A stretch of 64,000 bases of DNA from Mycobacterium sp. Aquia_216 (GTDB taxonomy: Bacteria > Actinomycetota > Actinomycetes > Mycobacteriales > Mycobacteriaceae): contig NZ_CP113529.1 in assembly GCF_026723865.1 (NCBI RefSeq), positions 4,092,001 through 4,156,000 of the forward strand, in the 5' to 3' direction. Under the pieces are notes generated by a model that did no database searches, was not told the DNA's origin, and worked only from the letters and a program-made list of their open reading frames with translations. The position numbers and the translations under genes were made by a program. The first letter of the stretch is position 1, and every line of letters begins with the position of its first letter. Shown here piece after piece: positions 1 to 8,288 of the stretch.

Positions 1-1780
1 GGAACTCCTTGCCCTCCGGCAGTTGGGCGAGGTGTTCGAAGAACGCCGGGCCTTCATGCTCGTCGAAGGCGTCGCGCAGCACCGGTGTGGTGCGGATTCG
101 TTCCGCCAACCGCCACAGCGCGGCATTGTCGATCAGGGTGCGCGACGGCCGGGTGGTGCCAGCCAGCAGGTCGTGCGCGATCAAAGGGTCACCCGCATAC
201 CACTTTTGCAGCAGAATCGGCAGCAAGCACAACGCGTCACGGGCATGCTGCAGGAACAAAAACCAGACGTCCTCGCAATAAGTCGCCTCGGCCTCGTTGA
301 ACCGGCGAATGTATTCCTTCAACTCTTCGTCCGACAATTCGGTCAACACAGGAAGATTCGACGGGTGCCAACTGGTACTCGCGATATATTCGCGGCACTT
401 GACCTGGCAATTGTGCGGAGCGTGCTGTCCTCCGAGGAACGCGATGCGCGCCTGCAACTGCAACCACTGCATGATATTGAAGTCGGCGTTGAGAACGTCT
501 TCCTGCCACGCCGGCGGGATGAAATTCAAGTCCGGCAGCAGGGCCCGAAATGCTTTCGGGGTCGTGCCCGTGACAACCTCCCGATCGAGGTCGCAGTTGT
601 AGTAGACCTCGGCTTGGTAATACCGCAGGTACGGCTTTTTGGCGGCGCCCTCCAGGCCGCGGCGGCGATTGGTGAACTCCTCCCCCCGGGTCATCGAGTA
701 GGCCCGCAAAGAATAAAACATCGGCGTTTTGGCGCCGGTCCAGTTCGAGTCGGCCCAGGCCCTTGTCCACGTGGTCTCAGGGTCGAATTCGAGCCACTGC
801 CACTGGTCGACGTCTGCGTCCCAGGAGAACTCGACGCCGGTAATCGGCCGCGACTGCAGCAGATAGAAAGTCCCCGCGGCATAGGCCCATTCGATGTCCT
901 GAGGGATGCCCTCGTAGTAGGCGAGGACACGCTGTCCCAGCCGCGCCAGATCGCGAACCTGCCCGTCGTCGAGGCAAAACCGCTCTCGGTCGACGAAGCT
1001 GACTGCTTCTTCAACCGCACCGGAACGCTTGATGTGATCGCGGACGAACTTGCGTTCCTTGGATCCCAGCTGTCTGCCGATCACTGTCAAATCGCGTTGA
1101 GCAACGGCGAATTCATCGGGATTCACCTGCCCGCCCACCACCGCTTCGCCGAGCCCCCAACTAGCGTTGATGACGAACTCATCGGTGGCGGCAGTCAGCG
1201 GATTACCTGTGAACAGCACGCCGGCGACCTCAGACTCGACCATGGCCTGGACGACGACCGCGATGCTCGCCCCGGAATGCGCGATGCCCTTGTCGTGGCG
1301 GTAGGCGGTCGCGCGCGCATTCCACATTGACGCCCAGCAGCGTTTGACCGCCGCGATCACTTCGTCTGTCCCGCGGATGCTCAGATAGGTGTCGTGCAAT
1401 CCGGCGAAAGACGCGTCGGCGAGGTCCTCCGCCGTTCCCGACGAACGCACGGCCACGAACGTGTCGCCACCCAGCTCGGCGTATGCGCTTTCCAGATCGG
1501 ACGCCAGTCCGGCAGGGAGATCGGCGGCCTGGATACGTGCGCGGATTCGGCTTGTCCCGGATTCGACGGCCTCTGGGTCGGCGAAATCAATGTTGTCGAG
1601 GACGTGATCGATCTCGCTCTGCAGGGTGGCCACGAACGATGTATACGCCTGGGTACTCAGGGTGAACCCCGGGGGAACCCTGAACCCGGCTGCGGAAAGA
1701 CGGGCCAAGTTGAGCCCCTTACCCCCGACGCGTTCGCTGTCGGTGGCGTCGGAGTCGTGGAACCAGATGATGGTCGACAT
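1..1780 (-). CDS. PEP synthase-like protein (PPDK N-terminal domain), partial
   Basis: Reading the minus strand from an ATG at 1780 stays open to the window edge, so about 593 N-terminal residues are visible and the C-terminus is cut off. The N-terminus has a glycine/lysine-rich GGKGLNLARLSAAGFRVPPG stretch. Further on come VAVRSSGTAEDLADASFAG, a SWGLGEAVVGGQVNPDEF block and IEWAYAAGTFYLLQSRPIT. These are hallmarks of the ATP-binding domain of phosphoenolpyruvate synthases and pyruvate phosphate dikinases. After about residue 330 the sequence is helical and not recognised, as in the stand-alone PEP-synthase-like phosphotransferases. It lies 16 bp behind the CrtI-like gene and probably shares its transcript. 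Whether it makes PEP or phosphorylates another substrate cannot be told without the missing histidine domain. Confidence 0.85.
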   Translation of the reverse strand, partial: MSTIIWFHDSDATDSERVGGKGLNLARLSAAGFRVPPGFTLSTQAYTSFVATLQSEIDHVLDNIDFADPEAVESGTSRIRARIQAADLPAGLASDLESAYAELGGDTFVAVRSSGTAEDLADASFAGLHDTYLSIRGTDEVIAAVKRCWASMWNARATAYRHDKGIAHSGASIAVVVQAMVESEVAGVLFTGNPLTAATDEFVINASWGLGEAVVGGQVNPDEFAVAQRDLTVIGRQLGSKERKFVRDHIKRSGAVEEAVSFVDRERFCLDDGQVRDLARLGQRVLAYYEGIPQDIEWAYAAGTFYLLQSRPITGVEFSWDADVDQWQWLEFDPETTWTRAWADSNWTGAKTPMFYSLRAYSMTRGEEFTNRRRGLEGAAKKPYLRYYQAEVYYNCDLDREVVTGTTPKAFRALLPDLNFIPPAWQEDVLNADFNIMQWLQLQARIAFLGGQHAPHNCQVKCREYIASTSWHPSNLPVLTELSDEELKEYIRRFNEAEATYCEDVWFLFLQHARDALCLLPILLQKWYAGDPLIAHDLLAGTTRPSRTLIDNAALWRLAERIRTTPVLRDAFDEHEGPAFFEHLAQLPEGKEF

Positions 1781-1796
1781 TCGAGAGATTTCCTTT

Positions 1797-3476
1797 CTAG
1801 CCGACGGTGACGTTCGACGTGCTTACCGCGGTGGATGAGCCGGATCGCGGTGCCGATCGAGCAGGCAGCAATCGGCGAATCAGCCGATCCTTCTGCAGCT
1901 TGCGGATCATGGTGCGAGCCGCAAGCTGGCCGGGGAGCCCGCAGATGCCTGCGCTCGGATGCATTCCTCCGCCTCCCAGAAAGAGCCCATGAACTGGAGA
2001 CGCGTAGTCCGCCAAGCCTTGTGCGGGCCGAAGCGGGCCAAAGCGCATCAACGACGGATCGACGTGGTACACGTTGCCGTCGCTGACGTTGAATCGCGTT
2101 GCTACGTCGCCCGGGGTGAGCACGGTGTGGTCGATGATCAGTTCTTCGATCCCGTCGTAATAATCCGCACAGTCCGCGAGGATTGCGCCCCCTACCCGGT
2201 CGCGCACACTCTCCCACGGTTCACGGGATTGGTTGGGTACGACGCCGCTCCAGATCCACAGCGTGTCCTGCCCCGCAGGCGCTTGTGTCGGATCAATCGC
2301 CGTCGGGATCACCGAAAGAAATGGTTGGCGCTCAGGCCAATCGCCTCTCACTGCCCGGTCCCATCCGGCAACATGCTCCTCGAACGTGTGCCAACACGTC
2401 ACCGGCTTACGCAGGTCCAATTCGTCCCTGCGCCAAGCGGTATGCCGCGGTAGCTGAAGTTGACCGCGGAGCGCCACGTTTACCTTCATATGGCCGGCAC
2501 CGGTTGTGGTTGTCGGGATGTGGGCCGCAGCGGTCTCCAATTTGGGCGGCAACGTTCCTTTGCGCAACAAGCGGTCGAGCGCCTGCTTCGGATCGCAGGC
2601 AGCGAGCACCGCGTTCGCCTGGATCTCTTCACCGCTGCGGAGTTTGACGCCGACGACACGATCGTTTCGGCAAACGATCTCTTCAACCGGCGCTGAAGTC
2701 CGCACCCGACCCCCGTGGGCAACCAGGCATGCTTCCAGAGCGCTTGGTAGAGCACCCGTTCCACCAACAAAACGCGAAGAGTTGGTCCGATGGACAAGCG
2801 CTACATAGATCATTCCCCACGCGGTTCCATCGCGTCGCATCCAGTCGAACGTCGGCATCTGCGCGAGACTGCCTCGCACAAGCGGAGTTTCGAATGCTTC
2901 GTCGATGATCTGGGCATGCGATACCGAAAAATATCGACTCAGCGCGATACTGGTTTTCGGGTGGCGGGCCATGTTTCGCGCGCCCTTCAACATCTCCTTC
3001 ACGCTCGGACGCGTGGGATGCGAGGCCATGTAAGCCAGCATCGCGTCCATCATCACGTCGAGCGTTTCGGACATGTCCAGCCACGCCTGAGCATCCTTTT
3101 TCGAGAAGCGACGGAGCTCGTCAGAGGTGCGGACCGGATCGCGCCAGATGGCGAGTGACTCGCCATCAGGTCCCAGATGCAGGTGCTGGGGATCGGCGAC
3201 GATTTGGCGAAACCCGTACCGCGCAAGGTCCAAGTCCGACTCGATTGTGGTGGCGCGGAACAGCGACGCCTGGACCGCTCCCTCGTTAACCAGGTGATCG
3301 GGTGCACCCGGAATGGTTGCGTAAGTGGAGGTCATACCGCCGATCGCCGGCGATGCCTCCACGACCAGCACGTCATACCCGGCCTTCGCGAGATAGCAAG
3401 CCGCCGTAAGGCCATTGTGGCCGGCACCCACTACAACCACGTCGGCACGCTCGTGACCGCTATCGCTTCTTTTCAT
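1797..3476 (-). CDS. CrtI/phytoene-dehydrogenase-like FAD oxidoreductase
   Basis: A 559-residue flavoprotein. The N-terminus carries the dinucleotide-binding Rossmann motif VVVGAGHNGLTAACYLAKAG followed by an acidic strand end (VVEASPAIGGM). The C-terminus has GLFLGGGGMHPSAGICGLPG, the FAD-binding signature of the carotenoid isomerase/phytoene dehydrogenase branch. The start at 3476 was chosen because AGGAG lies 5 nt upstream; an in-frame ATG 21 bp further out lacks this. Members of this branch desaturate, isomerise or saturate polyenes, but in mycobacteria most have no known substrate. A 36-bp inverted repeat lies about 34 bp upstream of the start. The gene is followed within 16 bp by the PEP-synthase-like gene. 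Confidence 0.85.
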   Translation of the reverse strand: MKRSDSGHERADVVVVGAGHNGLTAACYLAKAGYDVLVVEASPAIGGMTSTYATIPGAPDHLVNEGAVQASLFRATTIESDLDLARYGFRQIVADPQHLHLGPDGESLAIWRDPVRTSDELRRFSKKDAQAWLDMSETLDVMMDAMLAYMASHPTRPSVKEMLKGARNMARHPKTSIALSRYFSVSHAQIIDEAFETPLVRGSLAQMPTFDWMRRDGTAWGMIYVALVHRTNSSRFVGGTGALPSALEACLVAHGGRVRTSAPVEEIVCRNDRVVGVKLRSGEEIQANAVLAACDPKQALDRLLRKGTLPPKLETAAAHIPTTTTGAGHMKVNVALRGQLQLPRHTAWRRDELDLRKPVTCWHTFEEHVAGWDRAVRGDWPERQPFLSVIPTAIDPTQAPAGQDTLWIWSGVVPNQSREPWESVRDRVGGAILADCADYYDGIEELIIDHTVLTPGDVATRFNVSDGNVYHVDPSLMRFGPLRPAQGLADYASPVHGLFLGGGGMHPSAGICGLPGQLAARTMIRKLQKDRLIRRLLPARSAPRSGSSTAVSTSNVTVG

Positions 3477-3509
3477 TCCCGCTCCTGAACTGTGCATGCC
3501 GATCCGGCG

Positions 3510-3545
3510 CTGGTGTACACACTATTCATACATAGTGCACACCAG
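3510..3545. promoter_or_regulatory. 36-bp inverted repeat upstream of the CrtI-like gene
   Basis: The outer arms read CTGGTGT and ACACCAG, with inner arms ACTAT and ATAGT around TCATAC. The dyad is nearly symmetric over the whole 36 bp and sits 34 bp before the start at 3476, the usual place for a repressor site. It does not match the 19-bp motif of the neighbouring operons. Confidence 0.6.
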
Positions 3546-3601
3546 TGGGTCAAGTCACACATTTCGCCGACGGACGGCGCGGGCGCGATCAGCGGGTGAT
3601 G

Positions 3602-3627
3602 CAAACAGCGCGAGACCGCGCTGTTTG
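3602..3627. other. 11-bp perfect hairpin between TetR gene and CrtI-like gene
   Basis: CAAACAGCGCG and its exact complement CGCGCTGTTTG are separated by AGAC. It lies 112 bp beyond the stop of the TetR gene on the minus strand, so it may end that transcript, although no U-run follows on either strand. The CAAACAGCG arm also resembles a half of the 19-bp operator found further right. Confidence 0.5.
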
Positions 3628-3739
3628 AAAGGCGTTGTTAATCAACCAATATCGCCGTAGGCGATGGAAATAAGCGGATTACCGACGACGCCTGCGCGGC
3701 AGGCCGGTCGAGTCCCGGGAGCGGTTCGTGCCCGCGGTC

Positions 3740-4423
3740 CTAGGTCCGCTTTCCGCGACCGTTAGCGCCGGTTTTGTCGTCGACTTGGGCCGTCGGCAAC
3801 CACCTGGCCTGGCGCACCTTCACCGCCGCATCGATGGCATCCAGAATGCTCGATGTAACGAGGTCGAAGATCTCTTCGGAGGACAGACCGCTCTCCGACA
3901 TCGCTTTGGCCAGCGCCGGGTATTTGTCGGAATCGATATCGTGCTGATCCTCGGGAGAATAACCCTGCGTGTCATGCAGGGCACTGCCAATAGCGAACAA
4001 CTCGAGCGCGTCGAGCAGGGGCATTACCGCCGCGCTCGGCACGCCCTCGGCCATCAGCCGCTCCGCCGAAGTGTCCAACATCCGAACACCCATCCCGAGC
4101 GACCGCTTGGACACGATCAGTGGTACCAGTCCGGGGTGTTCGAGCAACGCATTGCGCAGATTGCGCGCGTTTTGCGAAAGCCAGTGCCGCCAGTTGTCGT
4201 CCGATTCTTCGGGCGTACGAACCTTGCTGAGCGCTAATTCCGTTGCCCCAACCAGTATTTCGTCCTTGTTTTCAAAATGATGGTAGAGCGACGCGCCGTT
4301 GACGCCGAGTACATCGGCCAGCCGGCGGATACTCAGGCCCGCCAGGCCGTCCTCGTCGATGATGGTGAGCGCCGCCTCGAGAACTTTGCGCCGTGAAATC
4401 AACGCGACCTTGGGCCGTACCAT
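3740..4423 (-). CDS. TetR/AcrR-family regulator
   Basis: A 227-residue repressor. The N-terminal 55 residues form the TetR helix-turn-helix (LAGLSIRRLADVLGVNGASL, then YHHFENKDEIL). The rest is a helical ligand domain resembling the Tet-repressor C-terminal family. It lies downstream of the acyl-CoA ligase on the same strand (67 bp gap). A perfect left half of the 19-bp operator shared by the following operons is present 36 bp upstream of its start (4459-4477). It is therefore the best local candidate for the regulator of that regulon, by position only. Confidence 0.88.
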   Translation of the reverse strand: MVRPKVALISRRKVLEAALTIIDEDGLAGLSIRRLADVLGVNGASLYHHFENKDEILVGATELALSKVRTPEESDDNWRHWLSQNARNLRNALLEHPGLVPLIVSKRSLGMGVRMLDTSAERLMAEGVPSAAVMPLLDALELFAIGSALHDTQGYSPEDQHDIDSDKYPALAKAMSESGLSSEEIFDLVTSSILDAIDAAVKVRQARWLPTAQVDDKTGANGRGKRT

Positions 4424-4458
4424 GCCGTTCGCCTTCCGGGAATGTGTGGTTTCAGATT

Positions 4459-4477
4459 AACCAAACACCGCCGTCCC
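4459..4477. promoter_or_regulatory. Half-site of the 19-bp operator before the TetR gene
   Basis: The left arm AACCAAAC matches the consensus exactly, but the right arm (GCCGTCCC) does not. It sits 36 bp upstream of the TetR start, consistent with weak autoregulation or a chance half-site. Confidence 0.35.
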
Positions 4478-4490
4478 CGGCGGCCGACAC

Positions 4491-6047
4491 TCATTGCGCC
4501 GAGACGCTTGACGCCGGCGACCCGTACCGCTTCTTCAAATCGGCCTTGGGCAGCTTGCCGGTCACGTTGCGCTCGAAAGGCTCCACCGCCACGAACTCTG
4601 TCGGCACCTTGTACCGCGCCAGGCGCTCGCGGCAGTACTCTGCGAGCACGTCGCAGTCCAGCTCAACGCCACAACTCAGCACGATCAGCGCCCGGCCGAC
4701 CTCACCCCAGCGCGCGTCGGCGACGGGGATGACGGCAGCGTCGGCCACGTCAGGATGCTCTTGCAGCACCCGCTCGACCTCTGCCGGATAGACGTTTTCA
4801 CCACCCGACTTGTACATGTCCTTGAAGCGGTCGACCATCGTCAAGAATCCGTCTTCGTCGCACTTGACCGCATCTCCGGTCCGAAACCAATCGCCGTTGA
4901 ACGCAGCGTCATCGTCGCGCTCGCGGCGCCAGTAACCGCCCGTCACTGCCGGCCCGTTGGCCCACAGTTCCCCGGCCTCCCCAACCTCGACGTCGCGGCC
5001 GTCGGCCCCGACAATGCGAATATTGGTGTATTGCACCGGATCACCACACGAACCGAACTTCCTCAGCGTGTCCGACGGCCGTATCACACTGACGATGGGG
5101 CCCATCTCCGTTGCGCCGTATCCGGGACTCAGCGGCCAACCGCGCTCGTGGAAAGCCTTGGTGATGTCGTAATTCAAAAAGCCGCCGCCGACCTGGCCGT
5201 GGCGCATGTGACTGAAGTCAGCGTCGGCGAACTCCGGAACCCCCGCCATCACCTGATACATCACGGGTGCTCCGGAAAAGTGGGTGAATCCCTTTGCCGC
5301 GTCCCTCAGCAGTCGCACTACCTCGGCCGGGTCGAAGGCCGGCACGACCGACACCGTGCCGCCCAGGGCCAAGATGGGGTTCGTCATGCTGTTCAGCCCC
5401 GCAGCATGGAAGAACGGCAGGACTGCCAGATAGCGGCTGCCAGAGTTCAGTTCGTACGGGTCGAGCGAATTCAGCATCTGGTAATGCAGCATGCGGTGCG
5501 TACAGATCGCGGCTTTCGGGCGTCCCGTGGTTCCCGAGGTGTAGATCAATTGGATCGGGTCGGTGACCGCCACTATCGGCGCCGCACGACGGGGCGACGC
5601 GTGTTGCGTGGCAGCAACGATGTCGTACGCCGCGTCCTCGACACCGAACGATGCCAGCCGCGGAACCCCCGCGGCAGCGCCCACTCGGGCGGCCGCATCC
5701 GCCCAGATCGCGTCGTGGACGAGCACGACGGGTTCGCAGTCCGAGCAGCAGAACTCCAACTCCGGCTGCGCCAGACGGAAGTTGAGCGGAACCAGCATCG
5801 CTCCGATCCGCATGCAGGCGAACTGCAAAATCAACACCCAGGGGTGATTGGCGGCCAGCACCGCGACGCGGTCACCTCGGCCGACACCAAGTTCGTCGGC
5901 GAGCGCCCCGGCCAAGCCGGCGACCAGGTCCTCGAGTTCGCGCCACGTATGCACCGCACCGGAACGGACATCGTCGATCGCCGGCCGATCCGGCCGGCGA
6001 CGTGAGTGATAGTGCACAACGTCGGTCGCGTGGTGCTCGATGCTCAT
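4491..6047 (-). CDS. Acyl-CoA synthetase (AMP-forming, FadD-like)
   Basis: A 518-residue ANL-superfamily ligase that would activate a carboxylic acid to its CoA thioester through an acyl-adenylate. Visible motifs in order: P-loop LIYTSGTTGRPKAAICTHRM, GYGATEMGP, the hinge region FRTGDAVKCDEDGFLTMVDR followed by KDMYKSGGENVYPAEVE, and the catalytic lysine in NVTGKLPKADLKKRY near the C-terminus. Length and motif order are those of a complete enzyme. It is divergent from the P450 at 6253 and has its own copy of the 19-bp operator 51 bp upstream, so it probably opens the catabolic route controlled by the TetR gene downstream of it. Confidence 0.92.
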   Translation of the reverse strand: MSIEHHATDVVHYHSRRRPDRPAIDDVRSGAVHTWRELEDLVAGLAGALADELGVGRGDRVAVLAANHPWVLILQFACMRIGAMLVPLNFRLAQPELEFCCSDCEPVVLVHDAIWADAAARVGAAAGVPRLASFGVEDAAYDIVAATQHASPRRAAPIVAVTDPIQLIYTSGTTGRPKAAICTHRMLHYQMLNSLDPYELNSGSRYLAVLPFFHAAGLNSMTNPILALGGTVSVVPAFDPAEVVRLLRDAAKGFTHFSGAPVMYQVMAGVPEFADADFSHMRHGQVGGGFLNYDITKAFHERGWPLSPGYGATEMGPIVSVIRPSDTLRKFGSCGDPVQYTNIRIVGADGRDVEVGEAGELWANGPAVTGGYWRRERDDDAAFNGDWFRTGDAVKCDEDGFLTMVDRFKDMYKSGGENVYPAEVERVLQEHPDVADAAVIPVADARWGEVGRALIVLSCGVELDCDVLAEYCRERLARYKVPTEFVAVEPFERNVTGKLPKADLKKRYGSPASSVSAQ

Positions 6048-6097
6048 CGCCGATCCCCTTCAACGTTTCGTGCGGCACATCGGGGTGCACTCATCAT

Positions 6098-6116
6098 AAC
6101 CGTATGCTGTTTGGTT
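6098..6116. promoter_or_regulatory. 19-bp operator, site 1 (acyl-CoA ligase promoter)
   Basis: AACCGTATGCTGTTTGGTT: a good right arm and the outer four bases of the left arm of the consensus WACCAAACNNNGTTTGGTW. It lies 51 bp upstream of the ligase start on the minus strand. Confidence 0.55.
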
Positions 6117-6195
6117 GAATATGTCGCGCAATATCCGTATCGCGGAACAGAATAGGCGCGCGACGGCAACAGGAGCGAGCCGGGCAACCTTGCTA

Positions 6196-6214
6196 TACCA
6201 AACGTCGTTTGGTA
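6196..6214. promoter_or_regulatory. 19-bp operator, site 2 (perfect palindrome, P450 promoter)
   Basis: TACCAAACGTCGTTTGGTA: perfect dyad with 9-bp arms around one base, the best site in the window. It lies 38 bp before the P450 start at 6253. Its spacing (AAC-3-GTT) differs from the KstR box (AAC-2-GTT). Confidence 0.75.
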
Positions 6215-6252
6215 CGGTAGCCAGCGTCGCCATCCGGATCGGGAGAGCCGCT

Positions 6253-7506
6253 GTGGATCAGTTCGACCATCACTCGCGAGATTTCGCCCAGCACTGGCGC
6301 GGCATATATGCCGACATGCGCCGGCACTGCCCGGTGGCCCATAGTGATCGACACGACGGTTACTCGGTACTGACCCGCTACGACGACATCAAAAAGGTGC
6401 TCGCCGACCCCGAAACATTTGTCAGCGGCCGCGACCTGCGGTTCGGTGACGGCACCGTCCGAGGTGGCGCGACGGTGCCTACCAACCCCGTTCGCATGGG
6501 CATGATGGAGATGGACCCGCCGGTATCCCAGGCTTACCGTAAGTTGCTGGCACCACTGTTGTCGCGCAAGGCAATTGAGGCCTATCGCCCGCGGATGCAA
6601 GAGATCGTGTCCTGGACGATCGACCGCGTCATCGACTCCGGCAGTGTCGATTTCGTGGACCAGATCGCGAATCCACTGCCCGCGATGGTGTCCCTCGACT
6701 ATTTTGGCCTGTCGCTGGACAAGTGGGAGCAGTACGCCACAACCCTGCACAAGGCCGTCTACCGGGAAAAAGGTTCGGTGCGCGATCTGGTGGCGCTGGT
6801 CGACGACGTGCGATCGACCGTCGTCGAGCGGCGAGATACCGCCGGCGAACGCGGTGATCTGGTCGACGCGTTGCTGACCGGTGCGGTCGATGGCGAACCG
6901 CTCGATGACGAGATGATCACCGAACTGTTGTTCATGTTGCTCAACGGCGGTATCGACACCTCGACGGCGCTCATCGCGCACATGTTCGGCTACTTGGGCG
7001 CGCATCCCAGCGACCGCGAGAAGCTGATCGCCGACCCGGCCCGGATTCCGTCGGCCATCGATGAGATGTTGCGCTACTTTCCTCCGGGGACCGGGGTAGC
7101 GCGCACCGTCGCCAAACCCGTTGAGATCGAAGGACACCGATTCACACCGGGTGATCGCGTGTATTGCGCGATCGGTGGGGCCAATCTCGACCCCGCCGTC
7201 TTTCCGCACCCCGACGAAGTTCGTCTGGACCGCGAAAACGGCGGCAAGCATTTGTCATTCGGGTTCGGTGTGCATCGCTGCCTCGGAGCATTCTTGGCGC
7301 CGATGGAGCTGACCGTTCTGCTCGACGAGGTCCTGAATCGGATGCCGGACTACGTGATCGACCACGAGCGAGTCCGCCAGTACCCGACGATCCCGCTGGT
7401 CAACGGCTATCTGGCAATGCCCGCCACCTTCACCCCCGGACCACGCCTGCTCACCGGATTTGCCACCGCGCTACCGATCCGGCTGGAACCGGCAACGACG
7501 GCCTGA
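6253..7506 (+). CDS. Cytochrome P450
   Basis: A 417-residue bacterial class I P450. It shows an I-helix with MLLNGGIDTSTALI (normal Asp-Thr pair), a K-helix E-x-x-R (EMLRYF) and the heme-thiolate loop FGFGVHRCLG. The start is GTG at 6253, preceded by GGGAGAG at good spacing. An upstream in-frame ATG at 6115 would put the operator inside the coding sequence and adds unrelated residues. It needs a ferredoxin; the small ferredoxin at 16493, under the same operator motif, is the likely partner. No ferredoxin reductase is in the window. The substrate is unknown; its neighbours suggest an early hydroxylation of a compound later degraded as a CoA ester. Confidence 0.93.
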   Translation: MDQFDHHSRDFAQHWRGIYADMRRHCPVAHSDRHDGYSVLTRYDDIKKVLADPETFVSGRDLRFGDGTVRGGATVPTNPVRMGMMEMDPPVSQAYRKLLAPLLSRKAIEAYRPRMQEIVSWTIDRVIDSGSVDFVDQIANPLPAMVSLDYFGLSLDKWEQYATTLHKAVYREKGSVRDLVALVDDVRSTVVERRDTAGERGDLVDALLTGAVDGEPLDDEMITELLFMLLNGGIDTSTALIAHMFGYLGAHPSDREKLIADPARIPSAIDEMLRYFPPGTGVARTVAKPVEIEGHRFTPGDRVYCAIGGANLDPAVFPHPDEVRLDRENGGKHLSFGFGVHRCLGAFLAPMELTVLLDEVLNRMPDYVIDHERVRQYPTIPLVNGYLAMPATFTPGPRLLTGFATALPIRLEPATTA

Positions 7507-7517
7507 GCCGGCGCTGC

Positions 7518-8288
7518 TCAGTCGCCGTCCAGGTAGCCCGTGCGAGTCCGATCCAGGAAGGTTTGCCTGGCAACGGAGGCGTCTCCGAGCATATTGAGCT
7601 CGAAGGTGTAGCTGAGCTCCTGTCGATACAGCGTGCGTAGGTCACGAGCGGCAGTGTTGTTCAACGACTGCTTCATCGCGCGCACTACCCGAGGCGTCTT
7701 TTTCGCAATCGTCGCCGCGATCTCCCTGGCCCTGTCCACCGCCGCCACCACGGTCGGTTCCACGTGGTAGACGCTGCCGTAGGCGTACAGCTCGGAGATG
7801 TCGATCGGTTCGCAGGTGAACATCGCGGCGCGCATCCGCTTCTCGGGCAGCAGGCCGAGCGCCTGCACGCCACCGGTCGTCGCTCCGTTGTCGACCTCGG
7901 CGAGCACGAACTTTGTTGCGGCACAACCGACGAGCACGTCACAGGTCCCGGCCAGCAGCACCCCCACCCCGACGCAGTAACCGTGGATGCAACCGATCAC
8001 CGGTACGGGGCACTCGGAGATCGCCAAGCTGGAATCCTGCGAGCCCCTTGCCTGGCCCAGGATTCCTTCAAACCCGGACAGCGACTGGACCTCCTTGAGA
8101 TCACCGCCGGCGCAGAACCCGTTGCCGTCGGCACGCAACACGGCAACCCGCACCTCTTCGCGGTGCTCGTAGCTGCGCAGCAATTCGGTGAGCCGAGCCA
8201 GATCGCCGATGGTGTAGGCATTGGCGGGCGGGTGGCGCACCACCAGCTCGGCGACTCCGTCGGCATCGACCGTCTCGGTTACGGACAC
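7518..8288 (-). CDS. Enoyl-CoA hydratase/isomerase (crotonase family)
   Basis: A 256-residue crotonase. It contains the substrate-binding stretch VAVLRADGNGFCAGGDLKEV and the second oxyanion-hole region PVIGCIHGYCVGVGVLLAGT. The two catalytic glutamates of classical hydratases are not evident at the usual places (GATTGG region), so isomerase, hydrolase or C-C lyase chemistry is possible. It is last in an apparent three-gene unit with the nitronate monooxygenase-like gene (10-bp overlap) and the epimerase, transcribed from the operator at 10471. Confidence 0.88.
   Translation of the reverse strand: MSVTETVDADGVAELVVRHPPANAYTIGDLARLTELLRSYEHREEVRVAVLRADGNGFCAGGDLKEVQSLSGFEGILGQARGSQDSSLAISECPVPVIGCIHGYCVGVGVLLAGTCDVLVGCAATKFVLAEVDNGATTGGVQALGLLPEKRMRAAMFTCEPIDISELYAYGSVYHVEPTVVAAVDRAREIAATIAKKTPRVVRAMKQSLNNTAARDLRTLYRQELSYTFELNMLGDASVARQTFLDRTRTGYLDGD

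Noticed and set aside
23..1330. 435-residue plus-strand ORF opposite the PEP-synthase-like gene
   Set aside because: Its translation shows no family motifs, while the minus strand reads a continuous PPDK N-terminal domain. It is an antisense shadow of a high-GC gene.
4755..6005. 416-residue plus-strand ORF, and similar long ORFs at 6193-7251 and 24904-26070 on the minus strand
   Set aside because: Each lies opposite a gene with complete catalytic motifs (ligase, P450, Rieske oxygenase).
6196..6214. KstR binding site
   Set aside because: The known KstR box has AAC and GTT separated by 2 bp; all sites here have 3 bp and extra conserved ACC/GGT flanks.
6115..6252. Upstream start of the first P450
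   Set aside because: It would place the perfect operator inside the coding sequence and lacks a ribosome site; GTG 6253 has GGGAGAG.
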